64,000 nucleotides of DNA, taken from Thalassobius sp002708925. Lineage in GTDB: Bacteria; Pseudomonadota; Alphaproteobacteria; Rhodobacterales; Rhodobacteraceae. The notes below the pieces were generated by a model that saw only the letters and a program-made list of their open reading frames with translations, did no database searches and was not told the DNA's origin. A program made the translations under genes and the position numbers. Positions 35,240 to 44,321 of the stretch are shown piece by piece. The stretch lies in the NCBI RefSeq assembly GCF_049803795.1, contig NZ_JBNAGJ010000001.1, forward strand, positions 186,001-250,000, given 5' to 3'. Position 1 is the stretch's first letter. Every line of letters begins with the position of its first letter.

Positions 35240-35815
35240 GTGCGTCTGATCCTGGGATCAGGCAGCCCGCGGCGCAAAGAGCTGCTGGCGCAGATCGGGG
35301 TTGTGGCGGATGACATCCGCCCGCCCGATATAGACGAGACCCCCCATAAGAACGAATTGCCGCGCCCCTATTGTGCGCGCATGGCCCGTGAAAAGGTGCA
35401 GGCCGTCACGGCGGATGCGGGTGACGTGGTGCTGTGCGCCGATACCACCGTGGCTCTGGGTCGGCGGATCATGGGCAAACCTGCGGATGCGGGCGAAGCG
35501 GCCCAGTTCCTGCTGGCCATGTCCGGGCGCCGTCACCGGGTGATCACCGCCGTGGCCGTGCGCCGGGGCGATCGTCTGTGGGAACGCGACGTGGTGACGG
35601 ACGTCAAGATGAAGCGCCTGTCCGATGAAGAACTAAACGCCTATCTGGCCACCAATGATTGGCAGGGCAAGGCGGGCGGCTATGGTATTCAGGGGCCTGC
35701 GGGGGCGCTGATCCCGTGGATTCAGGGCTCGTTCACTGCCGTGGTGGGGCTGCCCGTCGCGGAAACCGCCGGGCTGCTGCAAGCGGCGGGCTACCCGGTA
35801 TGGAGACAGACATGA
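35240..35815 (+). CDS. maf: Maf-like nucleotide pyrophosphatase (septum inhibition family)
   Basis: Nucleoside triphosphate pyrophosphatase of 191 residues, hydrolysing modified or non-canonical NTPs. The Maf signature ILGSGSPRRKELL at the N terminus, the LCADTTVAL active-site Asp region and GKAGGYGIQGPAG are present. It starts at GTG immediately after the infA stop and ends with ATGA overlap into the RNase gene. The infA-maf-RNase-yacG order is a strong alphaproteobacterial operon. Confidence 0.94.
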   Translation: MRLILGSGSPRRKELLAQIGVVADDIRPPDIDETPHKNELPRPYCARMAREKVQAVTADAGDVVLCADTTVALGRRIMGKPADAGEAAQFLLAMSGRRHRVITAVAVRRGDRLWERDVVTDVKMKRLSDEELNAYLATNDWQGKAGGYGIQGPAGALIPWIQGSFTAVVGLPVAETAGLLQAAGYPVWRQT

Positions 35816-36834
35816 AGGGCCGTCAGATTATTCTGGATCACATTCAGGGGCGCGAGGCTGCGGCTCTTCTGGTGGATGGCCGGCTGGAGGATCTGCTGAT
35901 CGACAGCGATCAGCCGCGCGTTGGCGCGATCTACCGCGCCGTGGCCGAACGTCCGATGAAAGGGCAGGGGGGGCTGTTCGTGTCCACCCCCGACGGCAAG
36001 GCGTTCCTGCGGCAGGTCAAGGGCATCGCGCCGGGCGACCGGCTGTTGGTGCAGGTCACCGGCTATGCCGAACCCGGCAAGGCGATCCCCGTCACCACGC
36101 GCGTTCTGTTCAAAAGCCGTTATGCCATCGTCACCCCCGGCGCGCCGGGGCTGAACATCAGCCGTCAGATCAAAGACGATGACCTGCGCGACGAGCTGAC
36201 CGGCATTGCCCGCGCGGTGTTTCAGGGCGAAGATACGGGTCTGATCCTGCGCTCGTCCTGCGCGGGGGCTGACCCCGAGGAAATCGCCGAGGATGTCGCC
36301 GCGATGGCCGATCTGGCCGCCGCCGTGACGGCCGACACCGAGGGCGAGATCGAAAAACTGACCGAGGGCGACGGCCCGCACGATCAGGCCTGGCGTGAAT
36401 GGGCCGATCCGGCCGACATTATCACCACCCCCGGCGGGTTCGAGGATCACGGCGTGCTGGAACGGATCGACGCGCTGCAATCGCCTCTGGTGACGCTTTC
36501 GGGCGGGGCCTCGATGTATGTCGAACCCACGCGCGCGCTGGTGGCGGTGGATGTGAACACGGGGCGTGACAGCTCGCCTGCGGCTGCGCTGAAGGCCAAT
36601 ATCGCCGCTGCGCGCGACCTGCCGCGCCAGTTGCGTCTGCGAGGCCTTGGCGGGCAGATCACGCTGGACGTGGCCCCCATGCCCAAAAAGGATCGCCGCG
36701 CGTTCGAATTGTCGGTGAAATCCGCCTTCCGCGCCGATTCCATTGACACCGTGCTGGCCGGCTGGACGCCTCTGGGCCATTATGAACTGCAACGCAAACG
36801 GGATCGGCTGCCCCTGCCCGAGGTGCTGACATGA
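35812..36834 (+). CDS. Ribonuclease E/G family protein (short form)
   Basis: Protein of 340 residues, shorter than RNase G (~490), as is common for this locus in alphaproteobacteria. The two catalytic aspartates of the RNase E/G DNase-I-like domain are recognisable in ALVAVDVNTG and QITLDVAPM, and the 5'-sensor region precedes them. It is probably an RNA-processing endoribonuclease. The start at 35812 overlaps the maf stop (ATGA) and has GGAG 6 bases upstream; an in-frame ATG at 35800 is the alternative. It overlaps yacG by 4 bases. Confidence 0.88.
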   Translation: MKGRQIILDHIQGREAAALLVDGRLEDLLIDSDQPRVGAIYRAVAERPMKGQGGLFVSTPDGKAFLRQVKGIAPGDRLLVQVTGYAEPGKAIPVTTRVLFKSRYAIVTPGAPGLNISRQIKDDDLRDELTGIARAVFQGEDTGLILRSSCAGADPEEIAEDVAAMADLAAAVTADTEGEIEKLTEGDGPHDQAWREWADPADIITTPGGFEDHGVLERIDALQSPLVTLSGGASMYVEPTRALVAVDVNTGRDSSPAAALKANIAAARDLPRQLRLRGLGGQITLDVAPMPKKDRRAFELSVKSAFRADSIDTVLAGWTPLGHYELQRKRDRLPLPEVLT

Positions 36835-37013
36835 CCTGTCCGATTTGCCGCAAAGAGACCGTGCAAAAATACCGTCCCTTCTGTTCCAAACGCTGCGCGG
36901 ATGTGGATCTGGCCAAGTGGTTGGGCGGCGATTACGCGGTGCCCTCGCGCGATCCCGAGGACATTGAAAAGGCGATCGAGGCCACCGAAGAGGCCCTGCG
37001 CAAACCGCACTAA
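36831..37013 (+). CDS. yacG: DNA gyrase inhibitor YacG (zinc protein)
   Basis: Zinc protein of 60 residues with the YacG signature: MTCPICRK, RPFCSKRCADVDLAKWLGGDYAVPS. Four cysteines (CPIC and CSKRC) bind one zinc; the E. coli homologue binds GyrB and inhibits DNA gyrase. It is coupled to the RNase gene by a 4-base overlap and its last bases overlap the stop of the convergent cytochrome P450 gene. Confidence 0.93.
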   Translation: MTCPICRKETVQKYRPFCSKRCADVDLAKWLGGDYAVPSRDPEDIEKAIEATEEALRKPH

Positions 37014-38254
37014 GGCACCAATCGGGCGGGCAGGGCGCTGTAGCCCCGAAACCGCATCCGCCCGCCGTTCACGCGGCCCGGCAGGATTTGGTAGTTCGGG
37101 AAACGGTCCAGCAGGGCTTGGATGGCAATGCGCCCCTCCAGCCGCGCCAGCGTCAGTCCCACGCAGACATGAGGCCCGCCTGCAAAGGCCAGGTGACGGT
37201 TGGGTTTCCGAGCAATATCAAAGCGTTCAGGGGTCTCAAATGCGGCCGGGTCGCGGTTCGCCGCGCCAATGCACAGATGCAGATTGGTGCCCGCAGGGAT
37301 TTTCAACCCGTCGATTTCCACCTCGGCTGTGGTTTCGCGATTGCCCAGCTGGTTGGGGGATCGGTAGCGCAGCATTTCCTCGATTGCGGGGGTGATCAGG
37401 GCAGGATTATCCTGCAGGCGCTGCCTTTGATCGGGGTGGTCATGTAGCAAGGCCAGCCCGTTGCCGATCAGGTTCGTCGTCGTCTCATGGCCGGCATTCA
37501 GAATGAACACACAGTTCTGGATCAGCTCTGTCTCGGTCAGGGTGTCGCCATTTGTATCGCCGTCGATCAACCGCGTCAGCACGTCGGTTTCCGGGTCGCC
37601 CGGACGGGCGCGGCGGCGGGCGATCAGATCGGTTAGATAGGCGCTGAACTCGGCGACGGCGCGGTGCCCTTCGGCTAGCTGCTCGTCTGTCAGGGACGGC
37701 TCTAACGCCCCCAGAATGGCCAGCGACCAGTCGCGCAGGGGCGCGCGTTCCTCCATCGGAACATCCAGCAGATTGCCGATGATCTGGATCGGAATGGACG
37801 AGGCGAAATCCGCGATCAGGTCCACATGGTCACGGCCGGCCATCCGGTCCAGCAGGTGATCCACGGTCGTGCGCAGCCCCGGCTCCATCCGTGCAATCGC
37901 CCGCGGAGCCAGCGCCGAGGTCATGATCCCGCGCACCCGCGTATGCAGCGGCGGATCGTTAAACACCAGTGACGTCGTGTGATGTTCGAACAGGGGCGAT
38001 CCGACCCCGAATTTGGGCCCGAAACTGGCCCGTTTGCCCGAGGAATACAGCGCCGTGTCTTTGTAAATCCGCTCCAAATCCGCATGGCGCGACAGCAGAA
38101 CCGAGCCATCATCCTGCGGTAAAACCGGCGCGTATTTGAGCAGGGCATCGTAATAGTCAAAGGGCGTTTCCACGAAATCCAAAGGCGGCGCGGCCAGCTG
38201 AAATTCCATGGCCGCCTGGCGCAGCTTTGTCGTCTGATCAAGCACTTGCGACAT
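37010..38254 (-). CDS. Cytochrome P450
   Basis: Soluble bacterial class I P450 of 414 residues. The I-helix oxygen-activation motif AGHETTTN is at 254-261, the K-helix ExxR at 293-296 and the heme-ligand loop FAGGPHVCVG with Cys364. The substrate is not predictable; the sequence is closest in style to the CYP family members in marine alphaproteobacteria that act on lipids or terpenes. The start at 38254 has a gggaggaa site. No ferredoxin or reductase gene is adjacent, so it relies on partners elsewhere. Confidence 0.92.
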   Translation of the reverse strand: MSQVLDQTTKLRQAAMEFQLAAPPLDFVETPFDYYDALLKYAPVLPQDDGSVLLSRHADLERIYKDTALYSSGKRASFGPKFGVGSPLFEHHTTSLVFNDPPLHTRVRGIMTSALAPRAIARMEPGLRTTVDHLLDRMAGRDHVDLIADFASSIPIQIIGNLLDVPMEERAPLRDWSLAILGALEPSLTDEQLAEGHRAVAEFSAYLTDLIARRRARPGDPETDVLTRLIDGDTNGDTLTETELIQNCVFILNAGHETTTNLIGNGLALLHDHPDQRQRLQDNPALITPAIEEMLRYRSPNQLGNRETTAEVEIDGLKIPAGTNLHLCIGAANRDPAAFETPERFDIARKPNRHLAFAGGPHVCVGLTLARLEGRIAIQALLDRFPNYQILPGRVNGGRMRFRGYSALPARLVP

Positions 38255-38440
38255 TGTTCCTCCCTCTCTCCCGTTGGGGATGCTAGCAGCAGAACGCACG
38301 TCCTGTCAGGTCTCAATCAGCGGTTCGATTGAGCGCTGCCCGAGGGGCGTATTTTTTCACAGGTTTTTTGAAAATCCCTCTGGACACTCCACACGCTTCC
38401 GCCTAGAACGCCTCCACCCGAACGCAAGCGTTCACCCGTG

Positions 38441-38515
38441 CCCGGGTAGCTCAGGGGTAGAGCAGTGGATTGAAAATCCTCGTGTCGGTGGTTCGATTCC
38501 GCCCCCGGGCACCAC
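38441..38515 (+). tRNA. tRNA-Phe (GAA anticodon)
   Basis: A 75-nt cloverleaf: acceptor GCCCGGG with CCCGGGC plus encoded CCA, D-arm AGCUCAGGGGUAGAGC, anticodon loop UGAAAAU (GAA) and T-arm GGUUCGAUUCC. It follows the infA-yacG block as in related genomes. The accessory remnants begin straight after it, so it may have served as an integration site. Confidence 0.96.
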
Positions 38516-38635
38516 TTTCCTTGATTTTACTAGCTTTTTTCCGCCCGGAGGGGGCAATTGAGGGGCCGAATCGCACTTGGCGCTTTCTCGGCAAGCCATT
38601 CTTCTGGTAATCGCGACGATAGGCGGGGACTGGAG
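38516..38635. other. Non-coding junction after tRNA-Phe
   Basis: About 120 bases between the tRNA and the hsdM remnant with no gene. It contains a T-run shortly after the tRNA that may terminate it. No second copy of the tRNA 3' end was found by eye in the window. Confidence 0.4.
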
Positions 38636-39622
38636 TCAGTCCGGTAGTTTTGGGAGTCCAAGCTCGTCAAGGAACTTATTATGACGTTGCCGAGCCTCTT
38701 TCGCCTTTGCAGAAGATAAAACTAAACGCTCGTGCACTTCCGCTAGATCGATTTTCTTCTCGGGCTTTGCAGTGCTCACATATCTTGAGATGTTGAGATT
38801 ATAGCCGTTTTTTTCGATTTCCTCCATCGAAACTCGGCGTGCATAGCGCTCGATCTTCTCCGGCCTCTCTCTGTACGTTGTCAGGATTTCTTCAATGTCG
38901 TTGGTGTTTTCGTCTTGCCTCAGAAAGTTCTGTTTTTTGCCTTTGCCGTAGCGCTCGCTCGCATTGATGAACAGTACATCATCTGGCTGCTTACACTTCT
39001 TGAGGACTAAGATGCACACAGGGATGCCGGTTGAGTAGAAGAGGTTGGAAGGAAGCCCAATGACGGTATCGATATGTCCGTCTTGCAAGAGTTTGCGACG
39101 AATTCCTTCCTCCGCTCCACTACGAAACAAGACCCCATGCGGTAGGATGATTGCCATCGTGCCTTCATCCTTGAGAAAGTGAAACCCATGCAAAAGGAAA
39201 GCAAAGTCCGCTGCTGATTTAGGTGCAAGGCCACCGTAGCTTTTGAACCGAACATCCTCCTTCAAAGCGTCCGTGTGGTCCCAGCGGAGGCTAAAGGGCG
39301 GGTTCGCAACAACCGCGTCGAATTTCATCTTTTTAGCTGGGTTGGCTTCGCTAAGCATCTCCCAATCATTCTTGAGTGTGTCTCCGTGGAAAATCTCAAA
39401 TTCGCTGTCGCTCATGCCGTGCAACAACATGTTCATTCGTGCGAGGTTGTAGGTCGTAATGTTGCTTTCTTGACCGTAGATTCTACCAATTCCTCGGTCG
39501 CCCATTTTGCTACGAACATTGAGCAACAACGAGCCGGAACCGCAGGCCATATCCAAGACGCTGGCAAGATAGTTCTTCTTCCCAGCGGCTGGATTTTGGC
39601 TGTCCAATGAGACGATGCGTTC
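38636..39622 (-). pseudogene. hsdM: Type I restriction-modification DNA methyltransferase subunit, 5'-truncated
   Basis: About 325 residues of the C-terminal two thirds of HsdM (usual length ~500). The SAM-binding motif I is DMACGSGSLLL and the adenine-methylation motif is NPPFS; the downstream target-domain helices and a normal C terminus are intact. The frame is closed by a stop just upstream (39623-39625), so roughly the first 160 residues are missing. No hsdS or hsdR follows before tRNA-Phe. Base composition is visibly more AT-rich than the flanks. This is a decayed remnant of a mobile R-M island beside a tRNA. Confidence 0.88.
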
Positions 39623-39712
39623 TCAAGGGCTGTGCGCGTCTGTTGCTTGGTGGCAACGGAAAATGCGTCTGGCACACCAAAGCCTGCGACCTTGGAATGC
39701 CGAGCTGCCCTG
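39608..39712 (-). other. Unassigned scar sequence between hsdM and ABC remnants
   Basis: About 100 bases joining the truncated hsdM to the end of the ABC chimera. A minus-strand reading frame beginning MPDAFSVATKQQTRT is open here but is out of frame with hsdM and was not recognised. It is probably part of a third gene cut by deletions. Confidence 0.4.
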
Positions 39713-41302
39713 TTACGCAGGTGTCAACGAAATCTGCCGATCCGTGGAGTTTGCGATCAGGTCGGGGTCGTGGCTGACGAGGAGCACGGCGATGCCGTTT
39801 TCTCGCGCGAGGTCTGTCAGAAAGTCCATGACCTCGCGCTGTGTCAGCGGGTCGAGGCGGGAGGTCGGCTCATCTGCGAAGAGGAATACGGGATCGAGCA
39901 GAAGCGCCCGAGCCATGGACAGCCGCTGGAGCTCCCCTCCCGACACCTCATCCGGTTTGCGATCAAGCAGAGCAGGCTCAGGCGCGGTGCCTGCGGCCAT
40001 TGCCTTGACCTTGGCCGTGAAGTCCTCATTGGTCCAACCCATGGCACCCCAGTCCCCACCGGGCGCGTAGTCTTGGAGCAGGGTGCCGACCGGATTGGGG
40101 ATCAGCGCAAAGTTCCGTGCAAACAGCGCGGTGGAGAGGGTCCCGTCGTTGTGTTTCGCGGGGATCTCTGAGAAGTTCGTCGAATTGATAACCGGCTTTG
40201 CGCCGACTGCGGCAAAAGCCTGTTCAAGCACCGCAGCCACCAGCGGCAATTCGGGGCGGTCGGGATAGGTCAGGATTTCAATCTCCATCGCCTTGCCGTC
40301 ACGTTCGAGCACGCCTTCCGCATTCGCTGTCCATCCCGCGTCAGCCAGCGCGACCTTGGCGGCCTTGGGGTCAAAGGTCAGCGGCGAGAGGGTGTCGTCA
40401 TGCCATTCGGCCATTCCGGGGGGGAACATCTGGGTCGCGCCGGTATCATACCGGAGCACGGCCTTGGCGATGCCCGCGCGGTCGATGGCCAGCGACAGCG
40501 CCTTGCGGGTGTCGATGTCAAACGTCTCGCCATTGACCTTCAGCATCAGAACGCGCGGGATCGCAGTGGACTCCACGTTCAGGCCTTGAGCCCCCTTGAG
40601 CCGTGTGAAAGACGCAGGATCGAGCGAGAGCGTGATATCTGCATCACCGGACTCCGCCATCAAGGCACGGGTCTCGGCGCGGCTAACGCCGTGGTAGGCT
40701 GCCTTGGCAATCGCAGCCGTCTTGCCCCAGTAGCCCTCATAGGCCTCGACCAGCATTTTGGTCGGAGGCGAGAACTCCGTGATGCGATAGGGGCCGGTTG
40801 CGATGACCTTGGTCACTTTGCCATCCTCGATCGAAGACGGTGCAATGATGGCCGAGCGGTATTCAACCAGCATGGCAGGCAGCATCGCAAAGGGGGCGGA
40901 GAGGGTCATGATCACAGCCTGGCCTTCACCCGTGATCTCCGTGATCGGGGTCTTGGCAAGCAGCCCGCCGTTATCCCGTGACCAGTTCAGCGCCGCGGCG
41001 ATAGCAGCCGCGTCCATTGCGCTGCCATCGTGGAAAGTGACGCCCTCACGCAGGGTGAAGGTCCATGTCAGCCCGTCTTCGGATACGGTCCAGTCAGTGG
41101 CGAGACCGGGAATCAAAGTGCCGTCGGCTTGGGCATCGACCAAGGTTTCCGCGACGTCCATTTTCAACAAAATGTTGCCCGAGGTGATCGGGTCAGCGCC
41201 TTTGATCTCGAACGGGGCAACAACATCGAGGACTTTGTCTGCGGCAAAAACGGGCAAAGCGCTGCTGGCCAGCAGCGCGGCGAGGGTCAGGGAACGGATC
41301 AA
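39713..41302 (-). pseudogene. Chimera: family-5 ABC solute-binding protein fused in frame to an ABC ATPase C-terminal half
   Basis: A 529-residue open frame. Residues 1-440 are a periplasmic nickel/peptide-type binding protein (signal peptide to VFA-ADK, DWTVSEDGLTWTFTLREGVTFHDG, later GGDWGAMGW). At about residue 442 (near base 39,976) it switches to the C-terminal half of a Dpp/Nik-type ATPase: VSGGELQRLSMARALL, FLFADEPTSRLDP and LLVSHD. There is no Walker A, so the ATPase part cannot work, and the last part of the binding protein is gone. An in-frame deletion spanning the permease genes of a nikABCDE-like operon explains this. Start is TTG with aaggag upstream. Confidence 0.85.
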
Positions 41303-41422
41303 TTGGCTCTCCTTGGTCGATTGATGCGAGTGAAAGGCTTTGCTTTCAGTCTATGTGCGGATTGTTATGTGGCTGGGGCATGCTTTGGGGGCATACGTTG
41401 CTACAGCGTGCATATTTATTAC

Positions 41423-41435
41423 GTTATATCATAAC
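41423..41435. promoter_or_regulatory. Inverted repeat GTTAT-N3-ATAAC
   Basis: A perfect 5-bp inverted repeat in an AT-rich stretch about 120 bases upstream of the minus-strand binding-protein start. It could be a metal- or peptide-responsive operator of the former ABC operon; no regulator gene is adjacent. Confidence 0.25.
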
Positions 41436-41628
41436 TTTCGCAAGGAGCTTTTCCCCACCGGAAGTGCTTCCTGCCATTTAGGAGCGGTGCTTGCAGGACA
41501 GTCATAGGGATACTGGCCCACTGCTCGTCTTGATGTGGAAACGGCGTCTCATCGGATTATGGGCCCTGACATCAGGTCAATTGAAGCCGCTCCAAAATTT
41601 TTCTGTGCAGCTCTTGACGTGGGATCCG

Positions 41629-41665
41629 GTTTGTTGAAAACAAACAGTACCTAAAGGTATTGACA
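41629..41665 (+). promoter_or_regulatory. Operator/promoter candidates of the aromatic operon
   Basis: A perfect 17-bp palindrome GTTTGTT-GAA-AACAAAC (41629-41645), followed after 2 bases by TACCT-AA-AGGTA (41648-41659), which runs straight into TTGACA (41660-41665), and a further TTGACG upstream at 41614. All lie within 100 bases of the CoA ligase start. They are candidate binding sites for the TetR-type regulator at the other end of the cluster; the exact -10 box is unclear. Confidence 0.55.
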
Positions 41666-41710
41666 GGAATCGCAGGCATCAATAGCGTGCATGCGGAGGA
41701 GGAGACGCGC

Positions 41711-43240
41711 ATGTCATCATTGGAATTTCTTGATTGGCGGACAGCCGAGTCCGTAGACAACCTTGTTGCACTCTTTGAAGAGCGGGCAAAACGGCATCCA
41801 GAGCGCCTTTTCATTGCTGATAAATTGCTTCGAATGACCTGGGGTGACATGGCTGCGGCGCTACGGGGTTTCGCGGCGGAGCATGGTGAGCGTTTGCGCG
41901 ACAAGGATGTCGCTGTTTTCATGAGTAATGGCTCTGATTTGCTTACAACATACCTTTCGGTATTGTTTTGTGGCGGACGTGCGGCGCTGTTCAATGCGGC
42001 GATGCCGCGGGCTTCGGGGGCGAAGCTGATGGCGGATCTGAAGCCGGAAATGGTGTTCGCGGATCACGCGCTGGAATTCGAACCGGACGCCATACTTGTG
42101 GATGCTCCCATGATCGAAGGCTGGATCGCCGCCAAGGCCGAGGGCGAAAACCGCAGCGGATCGGGCGAAGATCCGGCAACCTATTTCTATTCGGGCGGGA
42201 CCACGGGCATTCCGAAACGAATCCTCTATACCCACGCGCAAATCACCGCGGCCGGATCGCGAATGCAATGGGGCTGGCCGCTGTGCGAAGGCGAGGTGTT
42301 CCTGCCCATCGCCCCGTTCAGCCATATCTACGGCTATCTGGCTGGCGTCTGCCTGCCGATCCAATGCGGCGGTGGCTCGATCGTGCCGGACGGGTTCCAC
42401 CCGGCAGCGGCCCTGGATCTGATCGAGAACGAGAAAGTCACCGTTCTGGGGGGCGGCCCCCCCGCGATTTACCAGGCCATGATGGCCGATCCGAAACTGG
42501 ATCAGCGTGATCTGTCCTCGTTGCGGGTGTGTCCGGGGGGCGGCGCGGCTTTCCCTGTTGAAGTGCACAAACGCTGGAAGGAACTGACCGGCCTGACCAT
42601 CTACGAAGGCTACGGCATGACCGAGATGGCGCCGATTTCGGTGAACACCGCCGAAGCGGGCAATCGCCCCGGATCAGTCGGCAAATCGGTCCCGGATTCG
42701 GCCTTCGAGGTGGTGGATATCGACACGGGCACGCGCAAAATGCCCACCGGCGAGGCTGGTGAAATCCGCATCCAGGGCCCGCATATGATGCGCGGCTATT
42801 GTGAAAACCCCGAGGAAACCGCCCTGGTTCTGCGCGATGGCTGGGTCTACACCGGCGACATCGGTGTGATCGACGAAGAGGGTTTCCTGACCATCACCGA
42901 CCGCAAGAAAGACGTGATCCTGCACAAGGGCTTTAACGTCTTCCCGCGTGAAGTCGAAGAAGCCCTGCATTCGCATCCCAGCATCACCGGCGTCAGCGTT
43001 GTTGGCGTGCCGGACGTGCGCGCGGGCGAGGTGGTGGTGGCCTATGTCACTGTCAAACCCGGCGAAAACCCCAGCGCCGAAGATCTGCGCGCGGCCTGCG
43101 CTGAATATCTGGTGTCCTACAAGATGCCGGGGCGGATCGAATTCCTTGAAAAACTGCCGCTGACCCCTGCGGGGAAAGTGGATCGCCTGGCGCTGCGCGC
43201 CAAAGCCAAAGAGGCCGCCGATGCGTCGGCCCTCGTATGA
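41711..43240 (+). CDS. AMP-dependent acyl/aryl-CoA ligase
   Basis: Adenylate-forming enzyme of 509 residues making an acyl-CoA from an acid, ATP and CoA. The P-loop core YSGGTTGIPKR is at 160-170, IYEGYGMTEMAP, the YTGDIG segment and DRKKDVILHKGFNVFP hinge follow, and the catalytic Lys is in PAGKVDR near residue 490. A gcggaggagga site precedes the ATG at 41711. As first gene of the aromatic operon it may activate either the starting aromatic acid or the acid set free by the C-C hydrolase; the second fits better with Rieske enzymes that use free acids. Inference only. Confidence 0.9.
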   Translation: MSSLEFLDWRTAESVDNLVALFEERAKRHPERLFIADKLLRMTWGDMAAALRGFAAEHGERLRDKDVAVFMSNGSDLLTTYLSVLFCGGRAALFNAAMPRASGAKLMADLKPEMVFADHALEFEPDAILVDAPMIEGWIAAKAEGENRSGSGEDPATYFYSGGTTGIPKRILYTHAQITAAGSRMQWGWPLCEGEVFLPIAPFSHIYGYLAGVCLPIQCGGGSIVPDGFHPAAALDLIENEKVTVLGGGPPAIYQAMMADPKLDQRDLSSLRVCPGGGAAFPVEVHKRWKELTGLTIYEGYGMTEMAPISVNTAEAGNRPGSVGKSVPDSAFEVVDIDTGTRKMPTGEAGEIRIQGPHMMRGYCENPEETALVLRDGWVYTGDIGVIDEEGFLTITDRKKDVILHKGFNVFPREVEEALHSHPSITGVSVVGVPDVRAGEVVVAYVTVKPGENPSAEDLRAACAEYLVSYKMPGRIEFLEKLPLTPAGKVDRLALRAKAKEAADASALV

Positions 43241-43271
43241 CACCGGATTTATAACGGGAGGAAACACACCT

Positions 43272-44321
43272 ATGACCAAGACCACGATGAACCGCCGCTC
43301 GGTGCTGAAGGCCGCGCTGCTTAGCGCCGCCCTGGCCATTCCGGCCGCAGCCGCCAAGGCCCAGGACACCCTGGTGCTGAACTATAACCAGTGGTTCCCC
43401 AGCGGGCACTGGAGCCAGGCCGGCGGTCTGTACAAATACTTCGAGAAAATCGAAGAAGTCACCGAAGGCCGCGTGAAGGTTCAGGCCTCGGCCAAGCCTC
43501 TGGCCCCGCCGAACCGTAACTACCAGGCCGTTCTGGACGGTGTTGCCGATATCGCCTGGGGCCCGCACGGCTACACCCCCGGTGTTTTCCCGCTGACCGA
43601 AATGGTAGAGCTGCCCTTTATCACGGAAAACGCAGGTATTTCCTCGCGTGCTTACTGGCAGCTGTGGAAAGAGCATTTCGAACCCACCGGCATGCAAAGC
43701 GATGTTGTGACCCTGGCCATGCACGTGACCGCAGGCGGTAACATCTCGATGCGCGAAGATGTCGTGAATTCGATGGCCGAATTCAAAGGCAAGAAAATCC
43801 GCGTTCCCACCTCGGTCGTTGGCCGCGTTCTGCAAAAAGAGGGCGTTGTTCCCGTGTCCGGTTCGCTGACCGAACTGCGTGAAATGCTGGGCCGCGGGAT
43901 CGTCGATGGTACCGTGATTTCCGACGAGCTGGTCACCGGCTTCAAGGTGGATGACGAGGTGCACGCCGTTACTCAGGTGCCCGGCGGGATCTTCTCGAAC
44001 TCGGCCTTCGTGATCCTGAACAAGGACAAATGGAACAAGATCAGCGCCGAAGATCAGGCGGCGATCATGGCCATTTCCGGCGAAGAGCTGAGCGGCATGA
44101 TGGGCGCGCTGTGGCATGAAAACGATGTGAAAGCCCGCGAGGCGTTCAAAGAGCGCCTGGGTGATAAATACATCATGGCCTCGGATGCGTTCCAGGCCGA
44201 GCTGAAAGCGGCCTTTGCCAACGAGCTGGACACCTGGAAAGCCACCGCCTCGGATCTGGGCGTTGACGCCGAGGGGGCCGTGAGCTTCTACAACACGAAA
44301 ATCCAAGAGCTGTCCAACTGA
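43272..44321 (+). CDS. TRAP transporter substrate-binding protein (DctP type)
   Basis: Periplasmic binding protein of 349 residues with an RR-containing signal peptide (NRRSVLKAALLSAALAIPAAAAKA). The DctP pattern includes WGPHGYTPGVFPLTEMVELPF, the FKGKKIRVPTS region with the conserved Arg that binds carboxylates, and the alpha-helical GRGIVDGT segment. It would capture a carboxylate-bearing substrate for the following DctQ and DctM membrane subunits. Ribosome site gggagga. The stop overlaps the DctQ ATG. Confidence 0.93.
   Translation: MTKTTMNRRSVLKAALLSAALAIPAAAAKAQDTLVLNYNQWFPSGHWSQAGGLYKYFEKIEEVTEGRVKVQASAKPLAPPNRNYQAVLDGVADIAWGPHGYTPGVFPLTEMVELPFITENAGISSRAYWQLWKEHFEPTGMQSDVVTLAMHVTAGGNISMREDVVNSMAEFKGKKIRVPTSVVGRVLQKEGVVPVSGSLTELREMLGRGIVDGTVISDELVTGFKVDDEVHAVTQVPGGIFSNSAFVILNKDKWNKISAEDQAAIMAISGEELSGMMGALWHENDVKAREAFKERLGDKYIMASDAFQAELKAAFANELDTWKATASDLGVDAEGAVSFYNTKIQELSN

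Larger units (their letters stand above)
41303..41710. other. Promoter region between the ABC chimera and the aromatic operon
   Basis: About 400 non-coding bases between divergent genes. The left part holds an AT-rich inverted repeat GTTAT-ATC-ATAAC (41423-41435), perhaps linked to the chimera's old promoter. The right part holds two palindromes and a TTGACA box described separately. No gene is seen. Confidence 0.6.

Noticed and set aside
38516..41302. An active integrative element beside tRNA-Phe
   Set aside because: No integrase, recombinase, transposase or att duplication was found; only degraded cargo remains.
41629..41659. AACAAACAG at the operator resembles the half-site of the cumate (CymR) operator, suggesting a p-cumate pathway
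   Set aside because: The match is one short half-site, the second half does not fit, the TetR protein here does not resemble CymR, and no ring-cleavage-product decarboxylase is present.
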